DNA of 64,000 nt from Motiliproteus sp048265065 (GCA_048265065.1 JBLXCH010000001.1:1-64000); one strand, 5' to 3'. Shown: positions 1 to 8,438, numbered from the stretch's first letter. Numbers and translations are program-made. Notes: a model not told the origin generated them from the letters alone.

Positions 1-1
1 G

Positions 2-634
2 TTGAAGCTCGATTTTGAGCAGCTCCCTGATTCAATTAAACCTTATCATCAAGCGGTTAAAGGACACTTGGGGCGTAAGTTTTACCCAGGCTCGCCACAG
101 TTGGCTGCCGATATTTTACGGCCTACGGATAAGTTACGATTCTTTGAATTGCACAGTACTGAAATCCGTACCTTGGAAGCTCGCTTTGAACGTGATCGTC
201 GAGTACAGATCTCCGGTTCTGATGGCTTTGATAGTTTGAAAGCGTTGTTACCGGTTAAAAATGCAAGAGCGGTTATTTTAATTGACCCCTCGTACGAGAT
301 GAAAACAGATTACCAGCATGTAGTCAGTAGCATTGCGGAAGGTTATCGGCGGATGCCTCATGCGACCTTTTTGATTTGGTATCCGGTTGTTAATCGTCAG
401 TGGGTTGAGCTAGTTAAAACCGGCTTGCGCAAACAGCGAGTGAAAGACTGTTGGCAGTATGAGCTGGGTGTTGAACCAGATACAGAAGAGCACGGAATGA
501 CTGCTAGTGGTTTGATTGCGATTAATCCGCCGTGGGTGTTAGCGGATCGATTAAATGAGCTTTTGCCTGCCATTCAGTCGCAGTTAGCGCCTGTTAAGGG
601 ATCTTGGTTGGTGGAGCAGTTAAGCGCCGAATAA
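2..634 (+). CDS. rlmJ: 23S rRNA (adenine-2030-N6)-methyltransferase RlmJ, 5'-truncated
   Basis: This is the C-terminal 210 residues of an RlmJ-type methyltransferase, which adds a methyl group to N6 of A2030 in 23S rRNA using S-adenosylmethionine. The family is about 280 residues, so roughly 70 N-terminal residues lie before the window, and the apparent TTG start at the window edge is only internal. The N6-adenine methyltransferase motif IV is visible as DPSYE near residue 95 of the visible part, a DPSY form of the usual DPPY, followed by the family-typical KTDY. The segment FLIWYPV also fits the family. It converges on the stator genes with about 30 bp between stops and no clear terminator. 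The assignment rests on motif and overall similarity recalled from the family. Confidence 0.93.
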   Translation: MKLDFEQLPDSIKPYHQAVKGHLGRKFYPGSPQLAADILRPTDKLRFFELHSTEIRTLEARFERDRRVQISGSDGFDSLKALLPVKNARAVILIDPSYEMKTDYQHVVSSIAEGYRRMPHATFLIWYPVVNRQWVELVKTGLRKQRVKDCWQYELGVEPDTEEHGMTASGLIAINPPWVLADRLNELLPAIQSQLAPVKGSWLVEQLSAE

Positions 635-666
635 TCAGAAGCGGAAGACTCGGCGCCGGTAATACG

Positions 667-1629
667 CTAAAAAATATCAATTGGCGCAAGGCCGCCTGCT
701 TCTACCTCCGCACCTTGCGGTAGCGCAGGTAAGCGGTTTAGCAACTCTTCGTCTTTACCTTTTTGGATCACAATCTCAACACGGCGATTTAGCGCACGGT
801 TGGCAGCGGTGTCGTTGGGAGCGATGGCTTTGGTGTCTGCATAACCAATGACTTGGTATTTGCTTTGGTCTATGCGTCCATCGGCAAAAATTTCCTGTGC
901 CACGGAAAGGGCTCGTGATGAAGACAGCGCCCAGTTTGAGGCGAACTCCGATGTGTTGATAGGAATGTTGTCGGTGTGACCTTCGACCGATACATTGCCT
1001 TTTATGTCTAAAAGCACATCGCGAATTTTGCCAACAATAGGGATAAAGTCAGCGTTGAGTTCTGCTGCGCCAGACTGGAATGAGCCTTTTTCTCTAACGC
1101 GGATGATGACTTTGCCTTCTTTCGTTTCAACGTCCACGCTACCTTCACCAATTTCTTTTTGCAGGGCGAGGGCCATGGTTACCGCGTCTTCACGAGCTTC
1201 TGATTTGGCTTGTTCGGCATCCTCTGCTTCTTGCTGTGCTTGCTTAAGCACTTCTTGAAGCTCACCGGCTTTCGGGTCTAAGAAATCAGATTGGCCTTCT
1301 TGGCGTCGAACATCGAGGTTTTGTTTGGTAGTTTCCGTGGTGAATTGGCGGACTTCATTCATTGGCGTGGGTTGCGGACGACCTGGGCTGAATTCCTGAG
1401 CAATAACGCTGGTGCCTTTAGGAATATCTTTTACCTTGATTTCCCGTTGGACACCGAAAGCTTCGCGCATGGAACCGGCAAGTTGTTTGAACTTGAGCAC
1501 ATCCATTTCGGAAAATGATAATAAAAGTACGAAGAAGCACATCAGCAGCGACATTAAGTCGGCAAATGTCGCTAACCAGGGGGGAAGACACTGGGGACAT
1601 TTTTGCTCTTCTACTTCTTCATCAGCCAT
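667..1629 (-). CDS. pomB: flagellar motor stator protein MotB/PomB (OmpA-type peptidoglycan anchor)
   Basis: This is the B subunit of the flagellar stator. It forms the ion channel with MotA/PomA in the inner membrane and anchors it to peptidoglycan. One transmembrane helix lies at about residues 18-42, with the ion-carrying Asp in ATFADLMSLL. The stretch MCFFVLLLSFSEMD that follows is typical of sodium-type PomB rather than proton-type MotB, so a sodium motor is inferred. A long charged linker precedes the C-terminal OmpA/MotB domain at about residues 170-295, where EGHTDN and NRRVEI are the peptidoglycan-binding signature. It starts 17 bp after the pomA stop, so the two are cotranscribed. 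No other flagellar genes are nearby, which is normal for pomAB placed beside xseB-ispA-dxs. Confidence 0.93.
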   Translation of the reverse strand: MADEEVEEQKCPQCLPPWLATFADLMSLLMCFFVLLLSFSEMDVLKFKQLAGSMREAFGVQREIKVKDIPKGTSVIAQEFSPGRPQPTPMNEVRQFTTETTKQNLDVRRQEGQSDFLDPKAGELQEVLKQAQQEAEDAEQAKSEAREDAVTMALALQKEIGEGSVDVETKEGKVIIRVREKGSFQSGAAELNADFIPIVGKIRDVLLDIKGNVSVEGHTDNIPINTSEFASNWALSSSRALSVAQEIFADGRIDQSKYQVIGYADTKAIAPNDTAANRALNRRVEIVIQKGKDEELLNRLPALPQGAEVEAGGLAPIDIF

Positions 1630-1646
1630 AGTGGTATCCGCGCTCG

Positions 1647-2411
1647 TTATTCGTCGTCAGAGCTGCTGCTGCGTTTGCCTTCAGGCAAATAGTTCATCAG
1701 CATGGATTCAATAACGCGTGGGTTCTGCCCAGCCTGAATCGCGAGTAAAGCATCGATAATAAGCGCTTTGCTGGTGGCCTCTTCATCGCGGCGACGGTTT
1801 AGTTTATCGGCGATAGGTTCTGCAATCATGGTGGCAATAATTGCGCCGTAAAGGGTGGTAAGCAATGCAACAGCCATCGCCGGACCGATCGATTTAGGAT
1901 CGTCCATGTTGGACAGCATCTGTACCAGACCAACCAATGTACCAATCATTCCCATGGCAGGTGCGACAACACCTAATGAGCTAAAAATGCTTGCGCCAAG
2001 CTCATGTCGGGTGATGGTTTCTGCGCGGTCTTTGGAAAGTAGGGTCTTCACTACATCGGGGTCATGGCCATCGACTAATAGCTGTATACCGTTTTGCATA
2101 AAGTCGTTGCTGACGGTTTTTTCTTCGAGGGAAAGCAGTCCACCTTTACGAGCAGCGTCGGCTAAATCAACGGCTTCTGCAATTAGCTCTTCAAGAGAGA
2201 TGGACTTAAACATGAAGGCTTTAGCGGCAACCTTTCCGGCGCTCAGGAAGCCCGCTAAGGTGAATTTCATTAATGTCACCATTAATGCGCCACCGATAAC
2301 AATCAATAAAGACGGTGGGTTAACGAAGGTGCCTGCGCTACCGCCTAATACAATCGCCGAAATGACAATACCGAAGGATCCCAAGAGTCCAACGAGCGTT
2401 GCTATATCCAC
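1647..2411 (-). CDS. pomA: flagellar motor stator protein MotA/PomA
   Basis: This is the A subunit of the flagellar stator, a four-helix inner-membrane protein that converts ion flow into torque on the rotor protein FliG. Its 254 residues match the family length. Two hydrophobic hairpins are seen, at about residues 5-50 and 150-205, separated by a cytoplasmic loop with the charged region that contacts the rotor. The motif MGMIGTLVGLVQML is characteristic of the third helix. It is first in a two-gene operon with pomB and is divergent from xseB across a 245-bp region. A GAGG sequence lies upstream of the ATG. Ion specificity (sodium) is inferred mainly from the partner PomB. Confidence 0.93.
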   Translation of the reverse strand: MDIATLVGLLGSFGIVISAIVLGGSAGTFVNPPSLLIVIGGALMVTLMKFTLAGFLSAGKVAAKAFMFKSISLEELIAEAVDLADAARKGGLLSLEEKTVSNDFMQNGIQLLVDGHDPDVVKTLLSKDRAETITRHELGASIFSSLGVVAPAMGMIGTLVGLVQMLSNMDDPKSIGPAMAVALLTTLYGAIIATMIAEPIADKLNRRRDEEATSKALIIDALLAIQAGQNPRVIESMLMNYLPEGKRSSSSDDE

Positions 2412-2656
2412 TTAACATCCTCTTCGCTTTTACAGTTGCAAGTATAGGCAACGGAAATACGTTTTTTTGTTCTGGCCAGGGAAAAGAGCGTGAATAATAA
2501 CAAAAAAAAACCAATGTCGTCGTTAAAACCCTCAAAAGCGTGTAACTATTTAACGAAATATTGATACCAGTAACAGGTTCTGATTTCCCGCGTTATAATT
2601 GACCGTTATTAGGCCCTGAGTTAGGGTAAGCGCCTCATCAGTTAGGGTCATTTTTT
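2412..2656. promoter_or_regulatory. divergent promoter region between pomA and xseB
   Basis: This AT-rich 245-bp gap separates two divergent operons. For the xseB side a perfect -10 hexamer TATAAT is seen at 2594-2599, with only a weak -35 in front of it. On the pomA side a TATACT hexamer lies near 2440, also with a poor -35. No FliA-type flagellar promoter (TAAA-N15-GCCGATAA) was recognised, so the stator operon appears to use a housekeeping or unidentified promoter. No further gene is visible here. Confidence 0.5.
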
Positions 2657-2899
2657 ATGCCTCGCAAGAAAAACGAAGTGGACTTTGAAGAAAGCCTAAA
2701 GGCCTTGGAAGGTCTTGTTCAACAAATGGAACAGGGCGAGCTGTCCTTGCAGCAATCCTTAGAAGCGTTTGAAGAGGGTGTAAAGCTGACTCGAGCCTGC
2801 CAAAAACAGCTAGAAACAGCAGAGCAGCGCGTTCAAGTCCTTATTGAAAAGAACGGTGAAATTACTGAGACACCGTTAGATCCAGAAACTGATACATGA
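2657..2899 (+). CDS. xseB: exodeoxyribonuclease VII small subunit
   Basis: This is the small subunit of exonuclease VII, which with several copies bound to the large subunit XseA degrades single-stranded DNA to oligonucleotides. The 80-residue length is typical. The family core is seen as DFEESLKALEGLVQQME followed by GELSLQQSLEAFEEGV, predicting the two long antiparallel helices of the fold. It overlaps ispA by four bases (ATGA), so translation is coupled. The large subunit gene is not in this window, as is usual, since xseB commonly sits at the head of an isoprenoid operon (xseB-ispA-dxs). Confidence 0.95.
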   Translation: MPRKKNEVDFEESLKALEGLVQQMEQGELSLQQSLEAFEEGVKLTRACQKQLETAEQRVQVLIEKNGEITETPLDPETDT

Positions 2900-3780
2900 C
2901 CTTTGAATCCTCTGTCAGCGAGCTTCGCGATCGTGTAGACAATCAGCTTGATGCCTATTTATCCACCGCAACGTCTGTTGAGCGATTGTCCGAGGCGATG
3001 CGATACTCCTCGTTTAATGGCGGAAAGCGCCTACGCCCTTTTTTGGTGTATGCCAGCTGCATGGCTTTGGGTGGCTCACTATCGTCAGCGGATCCTGCTG
3101 CTGCCGCAGTTGAAATGGTGCACGCCTATTCTTTGATTCATGATGACTTACCCGCTATGGACGATGATGAGCTCCGTCGAGGTAAGCCGACCTGTCATAT
3201 CGCTTTTGACGAGGCGACTGCCATTCTTGCTGGCGACGCTCTGCAGTCGCTCGCTTTCGAGGTTCTTAGCTTACCGTCTGCGACAGTCACTCCAGCGTTA
3301 CAAATTGAAATGCTGTGTTACTTAGCCAAAGCCAGTGGCGATAAAGGCATGGTCGCCGGGCAAAGTATTGATATGCAGGCAACGGGTGCAGGGTTGTCGC
3401 TTGATGAGCTTGAGCAAATGCATAGCTTAAAGACAGGTGCTTTAATTTGTGCCAGCGTGCGTTTAGGTGCATTAGCGTCAGGTGTTGCTGAGAATGAACA
3501 ATTAATGGCGCTTGATAACTACGCTCGTGCTATCGGTCTAGCCTTCCAAGTGCAGGACGATATACTGGATATTGAGAGTGATACGGCAACATTAGGTAAG
3601 GCTCAGGGTGCCGATTTAGCATTGGGGAAATCAACCTATCCCGCGCTACTTGGGCTATCGTCATCTAAAGAAAAACTCGCTAACCTTCATCAACAAGCGT
3701 TAGGTGCTTTAAAAGATTTTGATAGCAAAGCAGATCTCTTACGCCAGCTTGCTGATTTTATTGTTGAGCGTAATCACTAA
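2896..3780 (+). CDS. ispA: (2E,6E)-farnesyl diphosphate synthase
   Basis: This enzyme condenses dimethylallyl or geranyl diphosphate with isopentenyl diphosphate to give farnesyl diphosphate, the precursor of quinone side chains and undecaprenyl phosphate. The two aspartate-rich metal-binding motifs of trans-prenyltransferases are seen: the first in HDDLPAMDDDELRRGKPT at about residues 83-100 and the second in FQVQDDILD at about residue 220. GGKRLRPFL is also present. The length of 294 residues matches IspA. It overlaps xseB and is followed 50 bp later by dxs, so one operon feeds both the first step and a later step of isoprenoid synthesis. Confidence 0.96.
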   Translation: MTFESSVSELRDRVDNQLDAYLSTATSVERLSEAMRYSSFNGGKRLRPFLVYASCMALGGSLSSADPAAAAVEMVHAYSLIHDDLPAMDDDELRRGKPTCHIAFDEATAILAGDALQSLAFEVLSLPSATVTPALQIEMLCYLAKASGDKGMVAGQSIDMQATGAGLSLDELEQMHSLKTGALICASVRLGALASGVAENEQLMALDNYARAIGLAFQVQDDILDIESDTATLGKAQGADLALGKSTYPALLGLSSSKEKLANLHQQALGALKDFDSKADLLRQLADFIVERNH

Positions 3781-3830
3781 CGTAAAGCCCTGCTTGGCCG
3801 TTTTGCTTACCCCTTTAAGAAAGAGGCACT

Positions 3831-5636
3831 ATGTTCACTGAAATACCTCGTCAGCGTCCCGCGACACCGTTGTTGGATAGCATCGATACTCCAGCTGATC
3901 TGCGTCAGCTGGCCCCTGAGGTATTGTCAGAATTAGCCACTCAGTTGCGCCACTATTTGTTGTACTCGGTGGGTAAAACGGGTGGCCATTTTGGTGCTGG
4001 ACTAGGAACGGTTGAGCTTACCATCGCTTTGCATTATGTCTTTCATACCCCAGATGACCACTTGGTTTGGGATGTGGGTCACCAATGTTATCCCCACAAA
4101 ATATTGACGGGTCGCCGCGAGCAGTTACAACGTATTCGCAAACAAGACGGTTTATCGCCTTTTCCGAAGCGAGAAGAAAGCCGCTACGATGACTTTGGGG
4201 TTGGCCATTCCAGTACTTCAATCAGTGCTGCTTTAGGAATGGCAGTAGCGCACCAGTTAAGAAATGAGCCCAATCGAACCGTTGCGATTATTGGTGATGG
4301 TGCAATGACCGGTGGTATGGCGTTTGAGGCCTTGAATCATGCTGCGCATACCGATGCCGATTTGCTGGTTATTTTGAACGAAAATGACATGTCGATTTCG
4401 CCTAACATTGGTGGTTTCGCAACCTATTTAGCAAAGCATAACGCTGAAACCAATGAGCAGCGCACCCGAGCTGCTACAACCGCGGCCATGTTTGAGGCGT
4501 TGGATTTTCACTATACGGGTTTGATTGACGGTCATGATCTCAATGCCCTTGTGAGTACACTAACTACGTTAAAGTCGGCAAAAGGCCCCCAGTTTTTGCA
4601 TATTCGAACGCAAAAAGGACGGGGTTTCTTGCCAGCCGAAGCAGATCCCGTTGGTTACCATGCAATCACTAAACTACCGGCACCTGATGCGCCGATCGCT
4701 GCACCGAAAGGGTTGACCTACTCAAAGGTGTTCGGTCAGTGGCTCTGTCATCAAGCCTCGGAGGATGAGCGTTTAGTGGCGGTAACGCCGGCGATGAGTG
4801 AAGGCTCTGGTATGTTGGAGTTTTCGGCACGATTTCCAAAGCGCTTCTTTGATGTGGCCATTGCTGAACAACATGCCGTGACGATGGCTGGTGGTTTGGC
4901 CTGTCAGGGTGCTAAACCAGTCGTGGCGATTTATTCGACTTTTCTGCAACGCGCTTATGATCAGCTAATTCATGATATTGCGTTACAAAATCTTGATGTG
5001 TTGTTTGCCATTGATCGAGCCGGTCTGGTTGGCGAAGACGGCCCAACACACCACGGGAGCTTTGATTTAAGCTTTTTAAACTGTGTGCCTAATCTGGTTG
5101 TCATGACACCCGCCGATGAAGTGGAAACATGGCGGTTGCTGCAAACTGGTTATGATTTTAAAGGCACAGCCTGTGTACGTTATCCTCGAGGCACGGGGCC
5201 AGGTGAAGCCTTAACGGAGCCTTATGCTGCGGTAGCCCTAGGTGAGAGTCGAATAATCCGTGAAGCCACAAATAAACGAGTCGCAATGCTGAGTTTTGGT
5301 AGCCCATTAAAGGCGGTAAAGAGTGCGGCAGAGTCTCTTGATGCAACGGTAATCGACATGCGATTTGTGAAACCGTTGGATGAGTCGCAACTTAAATCTG
5401 TGGCGTATGCCTACGATTTGATTGTTACTGTTGAAGAAAACGCCGTTCTTGGTGGCGCTGGCTCAGCGGTGAACAACTGGCTTGTAGCTCATGATTACTC
5501 AGGTGCTGTTCTTAATGTGGGTTTGCCTGATCGTTTTATTACCCATGGCAAAGCACCAGAATTGTTGGTGCAAATTGGACTAAGCGCAGAGGGTATTGTT
5601 GAAGCGGTTAAGCAAAAGCTTAACCAGTTAGGGTAA
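3831..5636 (+). CDS. dxs: 1-deoxy-D-xylulose-5-phosphate synthase
   Basis: This thiamine-diphosphate enzyme joins pyruvate and glyceraldehyde-3-phosphate to form DXP. The product is the entry point of the MEP isoprenoid pathway and also a precursor for thiamine and pyridoxal phosphate. The TPP/magnesium motif GDGAMTGGMAFEALNHA lies at about residues 153-169. The transketolase pyrimidine domain begins near residue 310 and carries the catalytic Glu in FDVAIAEQHAVTMA. The C-terminal transketolase domain follows from about residue 460. The 601-residue length is slightly below the E. coli enzyme (about 620). An AAGAAAGAGG sequence precedes the ATG. Its stop is only 3 bp from the ribA stop on the other strand. 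Confidence 0.96.
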   Translation: MFTEIPRQRPATPLLDSIDTPADLRQLAPEVLSELATQLRHYLLYSVGKTGGHFGAGLGTVELTIALHYVFHTPDDHLVWDVGHQCYPHKILTGRREQLQRIRKQDGLSPFPKREESRYDDFGVGHSSTSISAALGMAVAHQLRNEPNRTVAIIGDGAMTGGMAFEALNHAAHTDADLLVILNENDMSISPNIGGFATYLAKHNAETNEQRTRAATTAAMFEALDFHYTGLIDGHDLNALVSTLTTLKSAKGPQFLHIRTQKGRGFLPAEADPVGYHAITKLPAPDAPIAAPKGLTYSKVFGQWLCHQASEDERLVAVTPAMSEGSGMLEFSARFPKRFFDVAIAEQHAVTMAGGLACQGAKPVVAIYSTFLQRAYDQLIHDIALQNLDVLFAIDRAGLVGEDGPTHHGSFDLSFLNCVPNLVVMTPADEVETWRLLQTGYDFKGTACVRYPRGTGPGEALTEPYAAVALGESRIIREATNKRVAMLSFGSPLKAVKSAAESLDATVIDMRFVKPLDESQLKSVAYAYDLIVTVEENAVLGGAGSAVNNWLVAHDYSGAVLNVGLPDRFITHGKAPELLVQIGLSAEGIVEAVKQKLNQLG

Positions 5637-5639
5637 GTA

Positions 5640-6257
5640 CTATTTCTCTTCTGGCGTGAAATGATATTCCGACATCATATGACCAAGCTTGCCTGCTTTG
5701 GTCGCCAAGTAGTGCTCGTTATGGCTATTTTTACCCACTTGTAGCGGTTCTCGCTCGACCACATGAACACCATAGCTTTTTAGTGCGTCAACTTTGCGAG
5801 GGTTGTTCGTCATCAGTTTGACTTGGTCAACGCCCAGGTGTTCGTACATAGTGATGCACATGCTGTAATCGCGTTGATCGGCTTTAAAGCCGAGTTGTTC
5901 GTTGGCTTCTACAGTATCAGCGCCGCCATCCTGTAGGTGATAGGCTTTGATTTTGTTGAGTAAGCCAATGCCGCGACCTTCTTGGCGAAGGTACAACAAA
6001 ACGCCGGTGCCTTTTTCAGCGATACGCTTTAAGGCCTCTTGCAGTTGGAATCCGCAATCGCAACGCATGCTAAATAGGGCGTCGCCGGTTAAGCATTCGG
6101 AATGAATTCGGGACAGTACAGGGCCTTCTGCATTAGCAAGGTCGCCCATAGATAGCGCAACATGCTCTTTACCCGTGGTTTCGTCTTCGAAACCGTGCAT
6201 GGTAAAAGTCCCCCAAGGGGTTGGTAAAAGCGATGAGGCAATATAGCGAACGGTCAC
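5640..6257 (-). CDS. ribA: GTP cyclohydrolase II
   Basis: This enzyme opens the GTP ring to start riboflavin synthesis. All key residues are visible: zinc ligands Cys55, Cys66 and Cys68 in SECLTGDALFSMRCDCGF, the catalytic and nucleotide-binding segment LRQEGRGIGL, and the C-terminal MTNNPRKVDAL. At 205 residues it has the standard single-domain length. It stands alone, away from the rib operon further along, and converges on dxs. It is probably the only active GTP cyclohydrolase II in this window, because the RibBA-like protein downstream lacks the zinc cysteines. No FMN riboswitch was recognised in the upstream gap. Confidence 0.96.
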   Translation of the reverse strand: MTVRYIASSLLPTPWGTFTMHGFEDETTGKEHVALSMGDLANAEGPVLSRIHSECLTGDALFSMRCDCGFQLQEALKRIAEKGTGVLLYLRQEGRGIGLLNKIKAYHLQDGGADTVEANEQLGFKADQRDYSMCITMYEHLGVDQVKLMTNNPRKVDALKSYGVHVVEREPLQVGKNSHNEHYLATKAGKLGHMMSEYHFTPEEK

Positions 6258-6474
6258 GAAATTGTTCCTGTTTTAAGAGGTGGCGTATTCTAGCAAGCAA
6301 AGCGTGGATTGGCGACTGTTGGTGCGTGAATGAACAACGCTGCCACTATCGACGAATTATTAGACGAATCAATAAAGTGAGCTACAGACCATTATTGAGT
6401 TGTGAAAGTTCAGTTGTCGGTGGGGGTATTATAGGTAATTGCGTGTTGGGCTAGGCTGAGGTAAGGGGTGTCAA

Positions 6475-6493
6475 AGGGTGGCAAAGCCACCCT
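6475..6493 (-). terminator. hairpin after the small lysine-rich gene
   Basis: An eight-base-pair stem AGGGTGGC/GCCACCCT closes a three-base loop, just past the stop of the lysine-rich small gene. Only a short T-run follows on the minus strand, so termination may be modest. Its position at the end of the two-gene unit supports the terminator role. Confidence 0.6.
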
Positions 6494-6503
6494 AACAGCA
6501 TGA

Positions 6504-6620
6504 TTACTTAGCTTTCTTCAGTAACTTTTTGAGCTTTTTCAACTTGCTTTCATGCTTGCTGATTTTTGCTTTGCTTGATTTGATATCTTTCTTGATCGAT
6601 TTTGCTTTTAGCTTAGCCAT
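6504..6620 (-). CDS. lysine-rich 38-residue small protein, function unknown
   Basis: A short gene of 38 codons. It begins with ATG and is preceded at good spacing by a GAGGA ribosome-binding site, which is the main reason to call it real. The product begins MAKLKAKSIKKDIKSS. About 17 of 38 residues are lysine, there are no aromatic residues or cysteines, and the pattern of leucine/isoleucine spacing suggests a single basic amphipathic helix. It resembles in composition the tails of histone-H1-like or nucleic-acid-binding peptides, but no family is recognised. It lies 33 bp after the ribbon-helix-helix gene on the same strand and is followed by a hairpin, so the two form one transcription unit. 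It could bind DNA, RNA, ribosomes or polyphosphate; this is inference only. Confidence 0.6.
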   Translation of the reverse strand: MAKLKAKSIKKDIKSSKAKISKHESKLKKLKKLLKKAK

Positions 6621-6653
6621 GGGATATTCCTCATCATTTTTGATTTGAGATCC

Positions 6654-6836
6654 TTACTTCTCCTTGGCGTTATCCTGAGTGTTTTCAGTAACAAAGCTAC
6701 GGATGAAGCGGCGAATCTCCCTTGCTGCGCTAGTGTCCAATTCCTCACACAATGAGACAAACTCATTACGTTCCGTATCATTGATACGAATAAGTAGTTG
6801 GCTGTTTTTCTTTTTCGTTTTTTTCTTTTCGGTCAT
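6654..6836 (-). CDS. small ribbon-helix-helix-like protein
   Basis: This 60-residue protein has a lysine-rich start (MTEKKKTKKKNSQ), then a short strand QLLIRIND, then two helices ERNEFVSLCEELD and SAAREIRRFIRSFV. That order (basic tail, beta strand, helix, turn, helix) is the ribbon-helix-helix fold of CopG/Arc/MetJ-type DNA-binding proteins, which act as dimers with the strand in the major groove. It is first in a two-gene unit with the lysine-rich peptide gene. Repeated GTATAT sequences overlap its own promoter, which would fit autoregulation. No toxin of a known toxin-antitoxin family is next to it. The fold is a judgement from the sequence pattern; the target is unknown. Confidence 0.7.
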   Translation of the reverse strand: MTEKKKTKKKNSQLLIRINDTERNEFVSLCEELDTSAAREIRRFIRSFVTENTQDNAKEK

Positions 6837-6894
6837 ACATGAAGCCTCAGCGTCATAGAAAACCCGACGATGTGAAAACTTAGCGCATATATAA

Positions 6895-6921
6895 AGTATA
6901 TCTTTTGTATATACATTTCAA
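6895..6921 (-). promoter_or_regulatory. promoter of the RHH/lysine-rich unit with GTATAT repeats
   Basis: On the minus strand a -35-like TTGAAA is followed after a short 15-base spacer by a -10-like TATACT. Within and around the spacer GTATAT occurs twice on the plus strand, 11 bp apart (about one helical turn), the second as the perfect palindrome GTATATAC. Sites phased by one turn over a core promoter are what a dimeric RHH repressor would be expected to bind. Confidence 0.45.
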
Positions 6922-6984
6922 GTTGACGTCGATCGTCTGTGTTTTTCTTGGCTTTGTCGATTACAGCTTAAAAATTGGTCAAGC

Positions 6985-7470
6985 CTAAATAAAGTAAGCG
7001 GCGACTTGGAGAATAGCTAGCGCGAAAACGCCCGCGATAACATCGTCGATCATGATGCCTAGACCACCGGAGACTTTTTTATCCGCCCAGTTGATCGGCC
7101 AAGGCTTGCTAATGTCGAAGATTCTAAAAAGGATAAAACCCGCTACTAGCCATAACCAGCCATCGGGGACTAAGAATAATGTAATCCATAATCCGACGAA
7201 CTCGTCCCACACAATGCCGCCGTGATCATGTACACCAAGATCTTTGGCCGTTTTATCGCAAATGTAAATTCCCGCAAAAAACGCAGCGGCGACAATACCA
7301 ATGTAAATCGGCCAGGCTACATCAGCAAAGAGTAGATAAAAGGGAATGGCAGCTAAGGTTCCCCAGGTTCCTGGGGCTTTGCGGATGGCACCTGAACCAA
7401 AGCCAAACGCTAACCAATGAATAGGGTCTCGCCAATTTGGTCTTACGGTTGAGCTACTCACGGTGGTCAT
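6985..7470 (-). CDS. pgpA: phosphatidylglycerophosphatase A
   Basis: This inner-membrane enzyme removes the phosphate from phosphatidylglycerophosphate to give phosphatidylglycerol. The family start is seen as HWLAFGFGSGAIRKAPGTWG, and the catalytic acidic segments appear in YICDKTAKDLG, HDHGGIVWDEFVG and GIMIDDVIAGV. Three to four hydrophobic segments are present, and the 161-residue length is typical. It is the last gene of the rib-nusB-thiL operon, 2 bp after thiL. The placement thiL-pgpA is widely conserved in gammaproteobacteria. Confidence 0.95.
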   Translation of the reverse strand: MTTVSSSTVRPNWRDPIHWLAFGFGSGAIRKAPGTWGTLAAIPFYLLFADVAWPIYIGIVAAAFFAGIYICDKTAKDLGVHDHGGIVWDEFVGLWITLFLVPDGWLWLVAGFILFRIFDISKPWPINWADKKVSGGLGIMIDDVIAGVFALAILQVAAYFI

Positions 7471-7472
7471 CC

Positions 7473-8435
7473 TTAAAAGTGTTGGAACCCTTGCTGGTCA
7501 ATGGGTTGTTTCATTCCGTCAGCGTGAAGAAGCCATAGACCGGTTTCTTTTACTAAGTAACCAATTTCAGTGAGGCGAACGGGATGGTTTTTTAATGCAT
7601 TTAAAAAAGCATTGATTTGATCTTCAGGAACGCAAAAACAAAGTTCGAAATCTTCACCGCCAGACAACGCCATTTGGAGTGCTGCGTCAGGGTTATAGTT
7701 TTCTTTCAATGTGGGGGATAGCGGAATGAGTTGTGCATCTAGCACTGCCCCTAGACTGCACTGACCTAAGATATGGCCTAGGTCTTGGAGCAGTCCGTCA
7801 GACACATCAATCGCCGCACTAGCCCACTCTCGAATAGCGAGACCGGTGGAAATGCGCGGAATAGGGCGGTTGAATCGGCCGATCAAATAACCAATGTTGC
7901 CATCCCGTTGTAGTTGGTCGAGCCCCGCACAAGAGTCCCCTAATGTACCGGTGACAAAAATGCGATCACCTACATTGGCGGTATCCCGTCGCATTGCTTT
8001 GCCGCGAGGTACCCAGCCGTGTACTTGAATGCTGATAGTTAATGTCGCGCCCTTAGTGGTATCGCCACCTACCAGCACGATGTTGTGTTCATGAGCTAAC
8101 GTCGACAGGGTGGCGGCAAACTTTTCCAGCCAAGGTTCATCCAGCGAGGGCAGGGTTAATGCAAGGGTGAACCATGCTGGTGTTGCGCCCATGGCCGCTA
8201 GATCGCTTAAACAGGAACCAAAAGCACGGCTAGCAATGTGCTCTGGATGCGAACCAGGCAAAAAATGAGAACCTTCAACCAAGGTGTCGATGGATACCGC
8301 TAATTGATGATCAGGGGGTGTTTCTAACAACGCGCAATCATCACCAATGCCCAGTATGACGCCTCGGTTTTTATCGTTACTTTCGCCCAGTGGGGCAAAA
8401 TAGCGTTGAATCAGCGAAAATTCGGATAGGCTCAT
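7473..8435 (-). CDS. thiL: thiamine-monophosphate kinase
   Basis: This enzyme phosphorylates thiamine monophosphate to the active cofactor thiamine diphosphate using ATP. It has the PurM/ThiL fold: metal-binding Asp residues occur in GIGDDCALL (about residue 30), SIDTLVEGSHF, VGGDTTKG (about residue 122) and AIDVSDGLLQD (about residue 210), and GGEDFELCF follows near residue 260. The 320-residue length is standard. It sits three bases after nusB and two before pgpA, so all are cotranscribed. The product is the cofactor of Dxs, encoded a few kilobases away. Confidence 0.96.
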   Translation of the reverse strand: MSLSEFSLIQRYFAPLGESNDKNRGVILGIGDDCALLETPPDHQLAVSIDTLVEGSHFLPGSHPEHIASRAFGSCLSDLAAMGATPAWFTLALTLPSLDEPWLEKFAATLSTLAHEHNIVLVGGDTTKGATLTISIQVHGWVPRGKAMRRDTANVGDRIFVTGTLGDSCAGLDQLQRDGNIGYLIGRFNRPIPRISTGLAIREWASAAIDVSDGLLQDLGHILGQCSLGAVLDAQLIPLSPTLKENYNPDAALQMALSGGEDFELCFCVPEDQINAFLNALKNHPVRLTEIGYLVKETGLWLLHADGMKQPIDQQGFQHF

Positions 8436-8438
8436 AAG

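Noticed and set aside
6258..6474. FMN riboswitch in front of ribA
   Set aside because: The conserved RFN-element segments are not present in this gap.
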